Origin: an uncultured Spiribacter sp.
Lineage (GTDB): Bacteria > Pseudomonadota > Gammaproteobacteria > Nitrococcales > Nitrococcaceae
DNA: 37,664 nt
NCBI GenBank assembly: GCA_937884605.1
Contig: CALGDM010000025.1
Span: 1 to 37,664 of the forward strand
Direction: 5' to 3'
Of this stretch, positions 1 to 7,444 are shown one piece after another; position 1 is the first letter of the stretch, and every line of letters starts with the position of its first letter. Under the pieces are notes generated by a model that was not told the origin of the DNA, searched no databases, and saw nothing but the letters and a program-made list of their open reading frames with translations. The position numbers were made by a program, and so were the translations under genes.

Positions 1-135
1 CGCATCAAGGAGCTGGAGCAGAAGATGCACCAGCACGCCCGCAACCTCGAGTTCGAGGAGGCGGGCAAGCTGCGCGACGAGGTCAAGCGGCTGCAGCGCC
101 ACGCCCTGGGTGAGCCGGACCGGGACAGCGCGTGA
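1..135 (+). CDS. uvrB: UvrABC system protein B, C-terminal end (partial)
   Basis: The window opens inside this reading frame, and only the last 44 residues and the TGA are visible. They have the pattern of the UVR motif at the end of UvrB: a charged helix beginning [13 protein letters not shown], then [14 protein letters not shown], then a second helix. In this family the motif contacts UvrC during nucleotide excision repair. The rest of the gene lies to the left of the window. It ends 9 bases from the convergent stop of the next gene. The motif also occurs in UvrC and in ClpA/B-like or McsA-like proteins, but a C-terminal position followed by a short polar tail fits UvrB best. Confidence 0.85.
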   Translation, partial: RIKELEQKMHQHARNLEFEEAGKLRDEVKRLQRHALGEPDRDSA

Positions 136-144
136 TGACAGGGA

Positions 145-1191
145 TCAAGTCGCGCCGGTAAAGGCGTCCAGCATTGCCTCGATGTTTGCCGGGTCGATGC
201 CACGGGTGATGAAAACCAGCCGGGTGCGGTGATCCTCGCTCGGCCACTCATCAAGGACATCGATGGGGTGGAGGATATGCTGCACGCCATGGATGACCAC
301 TGGGCGAGCGTAGCCTTCGATATTGAGAATGCCCTTCACCCGCAGCAGGTCCTCGCCAAGCGTCGCCCGGAGGATATCGAGCCAGGTCTCGAGGACCATC
401 ACCGCGATGGGGGCATCGCGCACGATACTGAACGCGCGGATGTCGTCACTGTGACGGTTCACATCGTGGTGGTGATGATCGTGGGCGTGATGGGCGTGGT
501 CTATCGCCGCGTTCTGGTCCTGCAGCCAGCGCTGGACCTGCGCCGACTTGGTGTCCGGGTCGTACAGCCCCAGCGCCAGTACCGCAGCCGGATCGACATC
601 GCCATGCAGGGCAAGAACGCGCCGGGCGAGGGGATTGAGCGAGGCAAGGCGACCGCGCAGCGATTCCAGTGCGGCATCGTCGGCCAGGTCGGTCTTGCTG
701 ATCAGCAGGGTATCGGCCACCGCCGCCTGCTTGATTGATTCCTCGTGAGCCTCAAGGGTGGCTTCGCCATTCGCCGCATCGACCACGGTGACCACCCCCT
801 GCAGCTCGAAGCGCCGGGCGACGCTCGGCTCCGCCATCAGGGTGTGCAGAATCGGTGCCGGATCGGCGAGGCCGGTGGTTTCGATGACCACCCGGTCGAA
901 CCAGCACTGACCGTTACGCGCGAATCGACTGGGCGCATAGCGAAGTGTCTCCACCAGATCGCCGCGGATCGAGCAGCACAGGCAGCCGCTCGACAGCTCG
1001 ACATAGGTGGCATTCTCACCGCCTTGCGTGACGAGATCATGGTCGAGTCCGATTTCACCGAACTCGTTAACGAGCACCAGTGTTCGGTCCATGGCGGGGC
1101 GCTGCATCAGGGTATTGAGAACGGTGGTCTTGCCGCTCCCGAGAAAGCCGGTCACGACGGTTACCGGAAAGGCGTCGCGGGTTTCGCGCAT
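145..1191 (-). CDS. COG0523 (CobW/YjiA/ZigA-type) GTPase, putative zinc metallochaperone
   Basis: This 348-residue G3E-family P-loop GTPase has Walker A GFLGSGKT at residues 15-22, the family CxCC metal motif (GCLCC, Cys70, Cys72, Cys73), VIETTGLADP after the switch region, SKTD as the G4 motif, and a CobW C-terminal domain. A His-rich linker (AHHAHDHHHHDVNRH, about residues 232-246) is typical of zinc-linked members. Such proteins use GTP hydrolysis to hand zinc or another metal to client enzymes in the cytoplasm. The ATG at 1191 follows a CAGGA ribosome site. The gene diverges from the znu operon across a Zur-box-like palindrome, so zinc-responsive derepression is likely. The exact metal and client are unknown. 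Confidence 0.85.
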   Translation of the reverse strand: MRETRDAFPVTVVTGFLGSGKTTVLNTLMQRPAMDRTLVLVNEFGEIGLDHDLVTQGGENATYVELSSGCLCCSIRGDLVETLRYAPSRFARNGQCWFDRVVIETTGLADPAPILHTLMAEPSVARRFELQGVVTVVDAANGEATLEAHEESIKQAAVADTLLISKTDLADDAALESLRGRLASLNPLARRVLALHGDVDPAAVLALGLYDPDTKSAQVQRWLQDQNAAIDHAHHAHDHHHHDVNRHSDDIRAFSIVRDAPIAVMVLETWLDILRATLGEDLLRVKGILNIEGYARPVVIHGVQHILHPIDVLDEWPSEDHRTRLVFITRGIDPANIEAMLDAFTGAT

Positions 1192-1224
1192 GGGGCAATC
1201 CTGCCTTGACTGTCGAACGATGAG

Positions 1225-1239
1225 TGTTACGTTATAACA
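1225..1239. promoter_or_regulatory. Zur-box-like palindrome between the divergent zinc genes
   Basis: TGTTA-CGTTA-TAACA is a dyad with perfect 5-base arms and a 5-base spacer, set in the only AT-rich stretch of this intergenic region. The half-site and spacing match the core of the gammaproteobacterial Zur operator (TGTTA-N5-TAACA, from general knowledge of the family). It sits 34 bases before the leftward GTPase start and 28 bases before the microprotein start, so one repressor could control both arms. No zur gene lies in the window. Confidence 0.7.
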
Positions 1240-1266
1240 TAATTAATTCTTCGGACGGGAACGCGC

Positions 1267-1398
1267 ATGGCCCTCACACCCACCCGCTCAAGTCTGATCT
1301 GCCTGGGTGGCATGGCGCGCTCACTGTTCGCCATTGGCGCCGCGGCCCTGTTGTGGACGGGCTTTCTCTGGGCCACGGGACGGCTGGGCAGCCTGTGA
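1267..1398 (+). CDS. 43-residue single-span membrane microprotein leading the znu operon
   Basis: The ATG at 1267 follows a weak GGACGGGA ribosome site. It encodes a 43-residue protein with a short polar N-terminus (MALTPTRSS), a hydrophobic stretch from about residue 10 to 37 containing ARSLFAIGAAALLWTGFLWA, and a short basic tail. Its TGA (1396-1398) overlaps the GTG start of znuC in a GTGA arrangement, the coupling used throughout this operon; that is the main reason to accept it as a gene. It is the first gene after the Zur-like site. I recognise no family. It could be a ZnuB accessory peptide, or a leader whose translation opens the znuC start. Confidence 0.55.
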   Translation: MALTPTRSSLICLGGMARSLFAIGAAALLWTGFLWATGRLGSL

Positions 1399-2138
1399 GC
1401 GCGGCGGTGCAGTTCCGGAATCTGACCCTTGGGTATGACCGTCACCCCGTCGTCCATCACCTCGACACGGCCATCGACAGCGGCAGTCTGACCGCAATCG
1501 TGGGACCCAACGGGGCCGGAAAGTCGACCCTGCTCAAGGCGATGATGGGCACGCTTCGCCCGCTCGAGGGCAGCATTGGGGTCGATACGCTTGCGCCGGC
1601 GGACATTGCCTATCTCCCTCAGCAATCGGCGATCGATCGGGCATTCCCGATTGCGGTGGCCGATCTGGTGGCCATGGGGCTGTGGCGTGAGACTGGTGCG
1701 TTGGGTGGTCTGCGCAAAACGCAGCGGCACCGCCTGCATCACGCCATTGCCGCCGTGGGGTTATCGGGTTTTGAGCGACGGCCCATTGGGGCGCTGTCCG
1801 GCGGGCAGATGCAACGCGCGCTGTTTGCCCGATTGCTGTTGCAGGACGCGCGGCTTTTTCTGCTTGACGAGCCGTTCACCGCGATCGACGCCCGCACCAT
1901 GAATGATCTTCTGGGTGTGATCCGGCGCTGGCACGGCGAGGGGCGCACCATTCTGGCGGTCCTGCATGACTTTGAAACCGTTCGCGCGCATTTCCCCAAC
2001 ACGTTGATGATTGCGCGCGAGCTCATCGCCCATGGCAGCACCGAGGCGGTGTTGACGGCGGCCAACCACCTTCGGGCGCGCACGATGGCCGAGGCGCCCG
2101 ACCCGGGTGCCGCCGTGTGCGACCGGAGATCGGCATGA
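1395..2138 (+). CDS. znuC: Zinc ABC transporter ATP-binding protein ZnuC
   Basis: The 247-residue ATPase energises ZnuB-mediated zinc import. From the GTG at 1395 it shows Walker A GPNGAGKS at residues 37-44, Q-loop glutamines near 76-77, the signature LSGGQ at 134-138, Walker B LFLLDEP at 154-160 and the switch histidine His191. The frame is open upstream to 1224, but conserved ABC sequence (VQFRNLTLGYD) begins right after the GTG, and the GTG overlaps the stop of the upstream microprotein, so the shorter start is preferred. The stop overlaps the znuB start (ATGA). Mn/Fe importers share this fold; the ZnuA His-loop and Zur-like site point to zinc. Confidence 0.93.
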   Translation: MSAAVQFRNLTLGYDRHPVVHHLDTAIDSGSLTAIVGPNGAGKSTLLKAMMGTLRPLEGSIGVDTLAPADIAYLPQQSAIDRAFPIAVADLVAMGLWRETGALGGLRKTQRHRLHHAIAAVGLSGFERRPIGALSGGQMQRALFARLLLQDARLFLLDEPFTAIDARTMNDLLGVIRRWHGEGRTILAVLHDFETVRAHFPNTLMIARELIAHGSTEAVLTAANHLRARTMAEAPDPGAAVCDRRSA

Positions 2139-3004
2139 TCATCGAGGCGGTCATCCAGCCATTTGCCGAGTTCGGCTTCATGCGCCGCGCATTGGTGGGA
2201 TGCCTGGCCATCTCCCTGGGGGCAACGCCCGTGGGGGTCTTTCTTATGCTGCGGCGCATGAGCCTGACCGGCGATGCCATGTCGCATGCCATTCTGCCCG
2301 GCGCGGCCATTGGTTATCTCATCGCTGGACTGTCGCTGGGCGCCATGACCCTCGGCGGGCTGATTGCGGGGATGCTGGTTGCGCTGGTATCGGCGTTCAT
2401 TTCCCGAGCCACCGCGGCGGGTGAGGATGCCAGCCTGGCGGCGCTTTACCTCATCTCGCTCGCACTGGGGGTGCTGATCGTCTCCACGCGGGGGAGCAAC
2501 GTGGATCTCATGCATGTGCTGTTCGGCACCGTGCTTGCGCTGGACGATGGCGCGCTGGTCCTCCTGTGTTCGATTGCCAGCCTGTCGGTGATCACGGTGG
2601 CCGTGCTGTTCCGGCCCCTGGTGCTCGAATGTGCCGATCCACAGTTCCTGCGCTCGGTCAGCCGCCTGAGTGCACTCACGCATTTCACTTTTCTCACGCT
2701 CGTTGTCCTCAATCTCGTTGGCGGCTTTCACGCGCTCGGTACGCTCATGGCGGTGGGCATCATGATCCTGCCGGCGGCGGCCGGCCGCTTCTGGGTCAGC
2801 AGCCCCGGCGCGCTGGTGGGCATCGCCGTGCTCATCGCCATGCTCTCGAGCATGAGCGGTCTGCTGCTTTCCTATCACTACAGCTTCCCTTCCGGCCCGG
2901 CAATCATTCTGGTGGCGGGCCTTTTCTACACCCTGTCGCTGGTCATTGGGCCGTTTGGCGGGGTGTTGCCGCAAATGATCCCGCGCAAACATCTCAAAGC
3001 CTGA
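2135..3004 (+). CDS. znuB: Zinc ABC transporter permease ZnuB
   Basis: The 289-residue integral inner-membrane permease of the ABC-3 family has about eight hydrophobic segments. The conserved block around MSLTGDAMSHAILPGAAIGY corresponds to the region that contacts the ATPase in this family. The ATG at 2135 overlaps the znuC TGA and is preceded by GGAG. An in-frame codon at 2117 would lengthen the overlap without adding conserved sequence. It forms the membrane channel for zinc delivered by ZnuA. Its length is slightly above that of the E. coli protein. Confidence 0.93.
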   Translation: MIIEAVIQPFAEFGFMRRALVGCLAISLGATPVGVFLMLRRMSLTGDAMSHAILPGAAIGYLIAGLSLGAMTLGGLIAGMLVALVSAFISRATAAGEDASLAALYLISLALGVLIVSTRGSNVDLMHVLFGTVLALDDGALVLLCSIASLSVITVAVLFRPLVLECADPQFLRSVSRLSALTHFTFLTLVVLNLVGGFHALGTLMAVGIMILPAAAGRFWVSSPGALVGIAVLIAMLSSMSGLLLSYHYSFPSGPAIILVAGLFYTLSLVIGPFGGVLPQMIPRKHLKA

Positions 3005-3019
3005 AACAAGGAGCATTGC

Positions 3020-4003
3020 ATGCGTTACAGAAACCCACTCGCACTGGCCGCGACGGGCGTCGCCCTGTCGCTGCTCGGTTCGGCCGCTGTGCCGGCCCAG
3101 ACACCCACACCCGTGGTCGCGTCGTTTTCCATCCTCGGGGACATGGCCGAGCGCATTGGCGGCCCGCAGGTGGATGTCGTCACGCTCGTGGGGCCGGGCG
3201 GTGATGCCCACGTCTATCAGCCCACCCCGCAGGCGGCACAGGCGGTCTCCGACGCCGAGCTTTTCATCGTCAACGGCCTGCAGTTTGAGGGCTGGCTGGA
3301 TCGTCTGGTGGATGCCTCGGACTTTACCGGTCAGCGCGTAGTGGTCACCGACGGCATCGAGCCCATTGCCTTTGGCGAGGCCGCCGACGCACCGGCGGGG
3401 CATGGTGACCATGGCCATGACGATCATGGGCACGATCACGGGCACGATCATGGCGCTTCCGACCCGCACGCCTGGCAGAGTGTCCCCAACGCGGTCACCT
3501 ATGTGGAAAACATTACGGCCGCACTGGTCGCGGCCGACCCGGCGCATGCCGATCGCTTCGAGCAGCGGGCCCAGCGCTACATCGCCGAGCTGGAGGCGCT
3601 GGACGAGCGGATTCGGGCGACGATCGAGTCACTGCCAGCGGATCAGCGCACCGTTGTCACCTCCCATGACGCCTTCCAGTATTTCGCTGACGAATACGGG
3701 GTGAACTTCTTCTCGCCGCAGGGGGTGAGTACCGAGTCCGAGGCGTCGGCCGGGGACGTGGCCGCGCTCATCGAGACCATGCGTGAGCGCAATGTCTCGG
3801 CGGTGTTTTTCGAGAATATCACCGACACCCGCCTGCTCGAGCGTATCGCCGATGAAACCGGTGTCCGCATTGGCGGCACGCTCTACCCGGGCGCGCTCTC
3901 CGAGTCCGATGGCCCCGCCCCCAGTTATATCGAAATGATGGAACACAACGCCGAGACCCTTGAGCAGGCGCTCGGCGCTGATCACGAGGAGTCGCAGTCA
4001 TGA
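3020..4003 (+). CDS. znuA: Periplasmic zinc-binding protein ZnuA
   Basis: The 327-residue cluster A-I solute-binding protein has a signal peptide (basic MRYRN, hydrophobic core, cleavage probably after VPAQ near residue 27). Candidate zinc ligands of the fold are His64 ([11 protein letters not shown]), His150 (DPHAWQ), His216 (SHDAFQYF) and Asp297. Between the first and second ligand lies a His/Asp-rich loop (residues 128-144), the hallmark that separates zinc proteins from manganese proteins in this family. An AAGGAG ribosome site precedes the ATG. The protein is acidic, as expected of a halophile periplasm. The stop overlaps the start of the following GTPase (ATGA). Confidence 0.95.
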   Translation: MRYRNPLALAATGVALSLLGSAAVPAQTPTPVVASFSILGDMAERIGGPQVDVVTLVGPGGDAHVYQPTPQAAQAVSDAELFIVNGLQFEGWLDRLVDASDFTGQRVVVTDGIEPIAFGEAADAPAGHGDHGHDDHGHDHGHDHGASDPHAWQSVPNAVTYVENITAALVAADPAHADRFEQRAQRYIAELEALDERIRATIESLPADQRTVVTSHDAFQYFADEYGVNFFSPQGVSTESEASAGDVAALIETMRERNVSAVFFENITDTRLLERIADETGVRIGGTLYPGALSESDGPAPSYIEMMEHNAETLEQALGADHEESQS

Positions 4004-4965
4004 ACGGCAAGGTACCAGTCACGGTTCTGACAGGGTTTCTCGGTGCCGGGAAAACCACCCTGCTCAATCGCATTCTCACCGAGCAGCACGGCAGAAAGTA
4101 CGCCGTGGTGGTTAATGAGTTCGGGGAGACCGGCATTGATAACGACCTCGTTGTCGATGCCGACGAGGAAGTCTTCGAGATGAACAATGGTTGTATCTGC
4201 TGCACCGTGCGCGGCGATCTGATCCGCATTCTCGGCGGTCTGATGAAGCGCGCGGATTCGCTGGACGCCATCCTCGTCGAGACCACCGGGGTGGCCGATC
4301 CGGCACCGGTGGCGCAGACCTTTTTCGTCGATGACGATGTCGCCGAGAAGACCCGGCTCGATGCGGTGATTACGCTGGTCGATGCCGCGCACTGCGAGGA
4401 CCAGCTCGAGCACAGCCACGAGGCGCCGGAGCAGGTCGCCTTCGCCGATATCGTGCTGCTCAATAAAACCGACCGGGTGGACGCGGCGACGCTCGCCCGG
4501 ATCGAGGCGCGCCTCCGCGCGATGAATCCGTACTGCCGGATCATTCCCACCGATCGCTGCGATGTGCCTCTCGATCAGGTGATGGGCCAGAGTGCCTTCG
4601 ACCTCGAGCGGGTGCTCGAGATCGAGCCGGACTTTCTCGACAGCGATCATGACCACAGCCATGACGACGCGGTCACTAGCGTGACAGTCCAAGCGGATCG
4701 GCCGCTCGACCCCGATCGCTTCCAGCGCTGGTTCTCAGCGCTTTTGCAGGAGCACGGCCAGGATATCCTGCGCTCAAAGGGCATCCTCGATCTCAATGGC
4801 GAGTCCCAGCGCTACGTTGTGCAGGGGGTGCATATGCTCATGGAAAGCGATTTCATGGGGCCCTGGCCCGCCGGCGAGGCCCGTCGCTCGCGGTTGGTAT
4901 TCATTGGTCGCGGCCTGGAGCAGCTTGATCTGGAGAAAGGATTTGCGGCATGTCAGGCGGCGTAG
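4000..4965 (+). CDS. Second COG0523 GTPase, zinc metallochaperone candidate
   Basis: This 321-residue G3E GTPase is cotranscribed with znuCBA; its ATG overlaps the znuA stop. Walker A is GFLGAGKTT (residues 12-20), the CxCC motif is GCICC (Cys65, Cys67, Cys68), VETTGVADP follows, and NKTD is G4. A shorter His cluster (DHDHSHDD, near residue 218) lies before the C-terminal CobW domain. It is clearly a paralogue of the leftward GTPase, but it has a much shorter His linker and a different operon position, so the two may serve different clients or metal levels. It is probably cytoplasmic and linked to zinc allocation under starvation. Confidence 0.87.
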   Translation: MNGKVPVTVLTGFLGAGKTTLLNRILTEQHGRKYAVVVNEFGETGIDNDLVVDADEEVFEMNNGCICCTVRGDLIRILGGLMKRADSLDAILVETTGVADPAPVAQTFFVDDDVAEKTRLDAVITLVDAAHCEDQLEHSHEAPEQVAFADIVLLNKTDRVDAATLARIEARLRAMNPYCRIIPTDRCDVPLDQVMGQSAFDLERVLEIEPDFLDSDHDHSHDDAVTSVTVQADRPLDPDRFQRWFSALLQEHGQDILRSKGILDLNGESQRYVVQGVHMLMESDFMGPWPAGEARRSRLVFIGRGLEQLDLEKGFAACQAA

Positions 4966-6002
4966 AGCGCGTGGATGGCCTCGACGGCGGATTTCCGAGC
5001 AGTCAGCTCGAGCACGACGGGGAGCTGATCCGTACCGGCGCGCCGGTGACCGGAGTGGTCGGGCTGGGCGAGGTGATCGTGACCGCCCATGGCGATGGCG
5101 GGTTGCGGTTCTTTGGTGCCGATCAGCCGCCGGTGATCGCGCCCGTCCATGACGGCGTCATTCTCTCCATGGCCCGTGCCGGCGCGGATCGCGTCGTCAC
5201 CGGCGGCGAGGATGGCGCGTTCCGCGAGACGGCGACCGACGGCACAACCACGCTGATCGCCCGGCTCGGCAGGCGCTGGGTGGATTGTGTGGCGGCGCAT
5301 CCGCGACGTGGTCATAAGGCCTGCTCCGTGGGTGGTCGGGTCTCGGTGTGGATCGGGGCAGCGCCCGAGCCTGTCGAGCTCGAGCATCCAAGCACGGTGG
5401 CCGGGCTGGCCTTTGATCCCACCGGTAAGCGGCTGGCGGTGGCCCACTACGGCGGGGTCACCCTCTGGACCCGAACGGGGACGGGCTGGCGACCGGATCG
5501 GCTGGAGTGGGCGGGCTCGCATGTCTCCGTGGCATGGAGTCCCGACGGCGCCTATGTCGTTAGCGCCATGCAGGAAAACGCCCTGCACGGTTGGCGGCTG
5601 CAGGACAGCCTGCATATGACAATGTCGGGCTATCCCGCCAAGCCACGGGCGAGCGCGTGGGTCGGCTCGCGGCCCTATCTGGCAACCAGCGGCGCCGATC
5701 AGATCGTGGCCTGGCCGTTCGACGGCGAGGAGGGGCCGATGGGTCGGGCGCCGCTTGCAGTCAATTACGCGGGCCCCGCACTGGTGTCGGCGGTGAATGG
5801 CCTGCCGGGGACAGCGGTGGTGTTCGCGGGGCTCGATGATGGGGCGGTGTTGATGAGTGACCTCGAGGCGAAACCCCAGGCCCTGGTGCTGCGCGGGACT
5901 ACCGGCGAGGCGGTGACCGGTGTGGCCGCTACGCCCAGTCTCTCGCATCTGCTGGTCGGTGATTCGGCCGGTACGGTATTGTGGGCACCGCTCAAGGCCT
6001 GA
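4950..6002 (+). CDS. WD40-like beta-propeller protein of the zinc operon
   Basis: This 350-residue protein has repeated units of about 40 residues such as [47 protein letters not shown] and [23 protein letters not shown]. These have the S/D-rich turn and closing Trp expected of WD40 blades. There is no signal peptide or membrane segment, so it should be a cytoplasmic propeller, probably a protein-binding scaffold. The start overlaps the GTPase by 16 bases and is preceded by AAGGA. Stable linkage to COG0523 and znu genes suggests it works with the GTPase, but its role is inferred from position only. Confidence 0.75.
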   Translation: MSGGVERVDGLDGGFPSSQLEHDGELIRTGAPVTGVVGLGEVIVTAHGDGGLRFFGADQPPVIAPVHDGVILSMARAGADRVVTGGEDGAFRETATDGTTTLIARLGRRWVDCVAAHPRRGHKACSVGGRVSVWIGAAPEPVELEHPSTVAGLAFDPTGKRLAVAHYGGVTLWTRTGTGWRPDRLEWAGSHVSVAWSPDGAYVVSAMQENALHGWRLQDSLHMTMSGYPAKPRASAWVGSRPYLATSGADQIVAWPFDGEEGPMGRAPLAVNYAGPALVSAVNGLPGTAVVFAGLDDGAVLMSDLEAKPQALVLRGTTGEAVTGVAATPSLSHLLVGDSAGTVLWAPLKA

Positions 6003-6043
6003 CATCAATCGCCCGGTGCGGTACAGACGAAAGGAAGACCGAA

Positions 6044-6355
6044 ATGGGAAACGACAACGACGCGCATGCCGAACACCTTCGCCAGCAGCAGGACCACTAT
6101 CGTTGGCGGCAGGAGCACCGCACGGCGCTTGCGCTATTAAAGCGCGCGGAGGCCAAGATCCTTGATCACGAGGCGGTGATCCTGGCCCATGAGGCCGAGA
6201 TTGCCCGCCACGAAGAGCAGATCGCCCATGGTGATGCCCACGCCGATGCGCCGCCGGCGGGCGAGCATGGCGATTACACCGCGCGGCACGACGGCGGTTC
6301 GGAAAACCACCAGGGCCTGCTGGATGCCATCCGGCGGATCGAAGCCTATCTTTAG
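6044..6355 (+). CDS. His-rich coiled-coil small protein
   Basis: The 103-residue soluble protein has 12 histidines and many Glu, Asp and Ala residues. The centre is predicted helical, with His42, His49 and His56 exactly seven residues apart in a repeating H-E-x-x-I-x-x pattern (DHEAVIL, AHEAEIA, RHEEQIA). This would put a ladder of histidines along one face of a coiled coil. The ATG at 6044 has a good AAAGGAAG ribosome site; an upstream in-frame start at 5981 would run into the previous gene and is less likely. It lies 41 bases after the propeller gene, the last gene of the zinc block. Zinc buffering or a partner role is possible; no family is recognised. Confidence 0.7.
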   Translation: MGNDNDAHAEHLRQQQDHYRWRQEHRTALALLKRAEAKILDHEAVILAHEAEIARHEEQIAHGDAHADAPPAGEHGDYTARHDGGSENHQGLLDAIRRIEAYL

Positions 6356-6364
6356 GCGCCGGGT

Positions 6365-7351
6365 TTGACGCTGAACTCCGGGGCGAGCCCGGCCACGGTC
6401 GATCTGACGGCGGTCATCGTCGCGATGATCGATGGCGAGCCCTGCATTCTGACGGTCCAGTCCGGGGCAAATGACCGGGATACCCTGCCGTGCGGGCCCC
6501 TGCAGCCTGATCACCGCACGCTCCAGGCCGGATTGCGCAGTTGGGTGGAGTATCAGACCGGGCTCAGGCTCGGTTACATGGAGCAGCTCTATACCTTCGC
6601 CGATCGCAATCGTGCTGGCGGCGATGACGGCCCGGCGGACCAGGATGTCCGCCCGGTCTCAGTGGCCTATCTGGCGCTCGTCCACGACGCCAATCCGCAG
6701 ACCGGCCGCGCGACGGCCTGGCAGCCCTGGTATGACTATCTGCCCTGGGAGGACTGGCGCACCGAGCGTCCGCCGGTGGTCGATCGCTTGCTGGCGGATC
6801 TCGGCGACTGGCGGGACCAGGCACCGAGCGCGGCCAAGCGCCGACGCCGGGCCGAGCGACTGCGCCTGACCTTTGCCAGTGGCTCGACGCCCTGGGACGA
6901 GGAGCGCTCGCTGGAGCGCTACGAATTGCTTTACGGCGCGGGGCAGGTGGCGGAGGCCTGGCACGATCAGGGCCGCGAGCCACCCGCCGGTATTCTAGGC
7001 CGCAGCGATCGCTCCATGGCGACGGACCATCGCCGTATTCTGGCAACCGCCATGGGCCGGCTGCGCGGCAAGATCAAATACCGTCCGCTGCTCTTTGAAC
7101 TGATGCCGCCGACTTTTACCCTGCTGCAGCTGCAGCGCACCGCCGAAGCCCTGTCCGGCACACGGCTGCACAAGCAGAACTTTCGGCGCCTGGTCGAGCG
7201 CCAGCAGCTGGTCGAGGCCACCGGCCAGCACGAGACCCGCACCGGCGGCCGGCCGGCACAGCTTATGCGCTTTCGCCCGGCGGTGACCCTCGAGCGTCCG
7301 GCACCGGGGCTGGGCATTAAGGCGGGGGGTCGCAGCACCCGTCGCGCTTGA
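6365..7351 (+). CDS. nrtR: NrtR-type Nudix-related transcriptional regulator of NAD synthesis
   Basis: This 328-residue protein has an N-terminal Nudix-like domain (VDLTAVIVAMIDGEPCILTV onward) and a C-terminal winged-helix domain (LLQLQRTAEALSGTRLHKQNFRRL, then GGRPAQLMRF), the NrtR architecture. The Nudix box is degenerate (GPLQPDHRTLQ...LRSWVEYQTG), lacking the REx2E2 glutamates, as expected for a sensor domain that binds ADP-ribose-type ligands without hydrolysing them. It lies directly upstream of nadABC, which is led by two palindromes. The start must be the TTG at 6365: the frame is closed by the TAG at 6353-6355, and the next ATG (6425) would cut into the domain. It is somewhat longer than typical NrtR. 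Confidence 0.82.
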   Translation: MTLNSGASPATVDLTAVIVAMIDGEPCILTVQSGANDRDTLPCGPLQPDHRTLQAGLRSWVEYQTGLRLGYMEQLYTFADRNRAGGDDGPADQDVRPVSVAYLALVHDANPQTGRATAWQPWYDYLPWEDWRTERPPVVDRLLADLGDWRDQAPSAAKRRRRAERLRLTFASGSTPWDEERSLERYELLYGAGQVAEAWHDQGREPPAGILGRSDRSMATDHRRILATAMGRLRGKIKYRPLLFELMPPTFTLLQLQRTAEALSGTRLHKQNFRRLVERQQLVEATGQHETRTGGRPAQLMRFRPAVTLERPAPGLGIKAGGRSTRRA

Positions 7352-7377
7352 TTGAACTTTGCCCGTGGGCTTATGCT
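7348..7377 (+). promoter_or_regulatory. Probable sigma-70 promoter of nadABC
   Basis: A candidate -35 TTGATT (7348-7353) is followed by an 18-base spacer and -10 TATGCT (7372-7377). The -35 overlaps the nrtR stop codon and the -10 lies inside the upstream palindrome, so repressor binding there would block polymerase. The -10 match is only four of six, so this is tentative. Confidence 0.4.
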
Positions 7378-7392
7378 CGAACTCAGCATAAG
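7370..7392. promoter_or_regulatory. Palindromic operator 1 before nadA (putative NrtR box)
   Basis: There are perfect 8-base arms, CTTATGCT and AGCATAAG, around a 7-base spacer. The same element recurs in inverted orientation 42 bases downstream (centres 7381 and 7423). Both lie between nrtR and nadA, so NrtR is the obvious ligand. Confidence 0.7.
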
Positions 7393-7411
7393 TGGAATTT
7401 TGTCGACGCCA

Positions 7412-7434
7412 TTAATGCTCAGTTCGAGCATAAG
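7412..7434. promoter_or_regulatory. Palindromic operator 2 overlapping the nadA ribosome site
   Basis: On the minus strand this repeats operator 1 almost letter for letter, including the asymmetric CTCGAACT centre, with arms ATGCT and AGCAT perfect and two outer mismatches. Its right arm runs into the AAGGAG ribosome site (7432-7437). The 42-base centre spacing is about four helical turns, which would put both dimers on the same DNA face. Confidence 0.7.
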
Positions 7435-7444
7435 GAGCGGATTC

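Noticed and set aside
1206-1243. TTGACT as a -35 box for the znu operon
   Set aside because: The nearest -10-like hexamers (TATAAC, CATAAT) lie 21 and 26 bases away, so no acceptable promoter spacing results.
1739-3547. A 602-codon open frame on the minus strand across znuC, znuB and znuA
   Set aside because: It is antisense to three well-supported genes and has low-complexity, His/Arg/Gln-rich composition typical of GC-rich shadow frames.
4953-6008. A 351-codon minus-strand frame opposite the propeller gene
   Set aside because: The plus frame has WD40-like repeats, operon overlap and a ribosome site; the minus frame has none of these.
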